This document shows, in pieces, positions 63,383 to 64,000 of a stretch of DNA of 64,000 nucleotides; within the stretch, counting starts at the first letter, position 1, and each line of letters starts with the position of its first letter. Under the pieces are notes generated by a model. It was not told the DNA's origin, searched no databases, and saw nothing but the letters and a program-made list of their open reading frames with translations. This stretch comes from Parabacteroides bouchesdurhonensis (GTDB taxonomy: Bacteria > Bacteroidota > Bacteroidia > Bacteroidales > Tannerellaceae), in NCBI RefSeq assembly GCF_900186615.1, contig NZ_LT896588.1, forward strand, positions 3,064,471 to 3,128,470. The letters run 5' to 3'. The position numbers were made by a program, and so were the translations under genes.

Positions 63383-64000
63383 ATGAAAACAAAGATGACC
63401 TTTATTCTCTGCCTGTTTCTTATGCTGATTTCTTGTAATAATAAGACAGGAATATCAAGTCTCAAGTGTGAAATGTTAACCAATCCTTTAGGTATTGATT
63501 GTTTAGCTTCGAGATTGAGTTGGGTTATTACCGGAGAGGAGAGAGGTATCAAACAACAAGGGTATCATATACTTGTTGCTTCTTCTTTGGAGCTGCTGGA
63601 TAAAGAACAAGGAGATTTATGGGACTCAGGAGATGTTGTTTCCGACCAATCAATTCAAGTTGTATATGCAGGAAAAACGTTAAGTAGCAGGCAGACCTGC
63701 TATTGGAAAGTGAAAGTTTCTACTACTAAAGGCGAAAGTTCATGGAGTGAACCTGCTTATTGGTCTATGGGGTTGCTGGATGAAAAAGACTGGCAAGCAC
63801 AATGGATAGGTTTGGACAGAGCTTTCGAATGGGATAATCCGGATACGCAATATACAAGATTATCTGCCCGCTATTTTAGAAAAGAATTTATGACAGAGAA
63901 GCAAATGAAGAAAGCAACTCTATATCTGTCAGGCCTCGGATTGTATAAATTGTATCTAAATGGTGATGTCATTGGAGATCAGGAATTATCGCCGACTCCC
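63383..64000 (+). CDS. GH78-like alpha-L-rhamnosidase lipoprotein, 3' end outside window
   Basis: The ATG at 63383 opens a frame to the window end (about 206 residues seen). A lipoprotein signal (LCLFLMLISCNN, Cys about 17) precedes a fibronectin-like domain (CEMLTNPLGIDCLASRLSWVITGEERG, YHILVASSLELL, SSRQTCYWKVKVSTTKGESSWSEPAYWSMGLLDEKDWQAQWIG) and the start of the rhamnosidase N-terminal beta domain (YFRKEFMTEKQMKKATLYLSGLGLYKLYLNGDVIGDQELSP). These are the hallmarks of family 78 enzymes; the catalytic barrel is not in the window. It follows the kinase-etherase gene after 92 bp, in which I see no clear promoter or terminator. Confidence 0.85.
   Translation, partial: MKTKMTFILCLFLMLISCNNKTGISSLKCEMLTNPLGIDCLASRLSWVITGEERGIKQQGYHILVASSLELLDKEQGDLWDSGDVVSDQSIQVVYAGKTLSSRQTCYWKVKVSTTKGESSWSEPAYWSMGLLDEKDWQAQWIGLDRAFEWDNPDTQYTRLSARYFRKEFMTEKQMKKATLYLSGLGLYKLYLNGDVIGDQELSPTP

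Overview
The window looks like a chromosome segment of a Bacteroidales bacterium; gene content and gene order feel closest to Parabacteroides/Tannerellaceae, but I cannot fix the genus by reading alone. Supporting signs are about twenty upstream elements of the Bacteroidota sigma type (-7 motif TAnnTTTG), a BF2992-like fimbrillin lipoprotein, a DUF4925 lipoprotein, lipoboxes of the Bacteroidota type, and a TPP-riboswitch thiD-tenI-thiE-thiC operon.

Layout. 1-2.3 kb: end of an MltF-type lytic transglycosylase gene and rlmD (minus strand). 2.4-5.2 kb: ppdK. 5.13-21.07 kb: a 15.9 kb integrated element whose two ends carry a 32-bp direct repeat (31/32 identical) derived from the 3' end of ppdK; ppdK stays intact and gains an element-borne terminator, while the likely original terminator now lies beyond the far end. 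The element holds a tyrosine recombinase, a small-terminase-like gene, a trio whose sizes and order recall the T7 ejectosome (197, 374 and 2,426 aa; the last is a polyvalent protein with pyrophosphatase-like, ADP-ribosyltransferase-like, MuF-C-like and zincin-like regions), a lysogeny-like control region with three TACAGT-N5-ACTGTA operators, an accessory group of small membrane and exported proteins, and a DUF6978-DUF1828/1829 pair. I see no portal, capsid, large terminase or tail gene, and the giant gene appears to end at a deletion junction near 16.1 kb, so I read it as a reduced prophage.

21.1-32.8 kb: an MBL hydrolase, a fimbrillin-like lipoprotein, then a phospho-signalling block: LytTR regulator, two FHA/zinc-ribbon proteins, an 80-residue acidic protein with no basic residue, a PP2C phosphatase, a transmembrane Ser/Thr kinase, a TPR-plus-barrel protein and an FN3-kelch lipoprotein; then serine acetyltransferase and a DUF4925 lipoprotein. 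32.8-37.6 kb (minus): lptG-like, tgt, a NapH-like Fe-S membrane protein and a Tat-exported DUF362 protein. 37.7-42.9 kb: a hypothetical gene, aldose epimerase, cysteine desulfidase, tri-heme cytochrome c peroxidase, RlpA. 43-50.4 kb: a CzcCBA-type metal efflux operon with its own two-component system. 50.5-52.5 kb: D-2-hydroxyacid dehydrogenase and patatin. 52.5-56.5 kb: thiamine operon under a TPP riboswitch. 56.5-64 kb: an Omp85-type barrel, rlmB, ridA, and a glycan-use set: a secreted alpha/alpha-toroid protein, a ROK kinase fused to a MurQ etherase, and the start of a GH78 rhamnosidase.

The least expected pattern lies outside genes: three intergenic spacers (38.5, 50.4 and 58.0 kb) each hold a tandem array of palindromic units with the same exact 22-bp period and short loop, but with unrelated base sequence from one array to the next.
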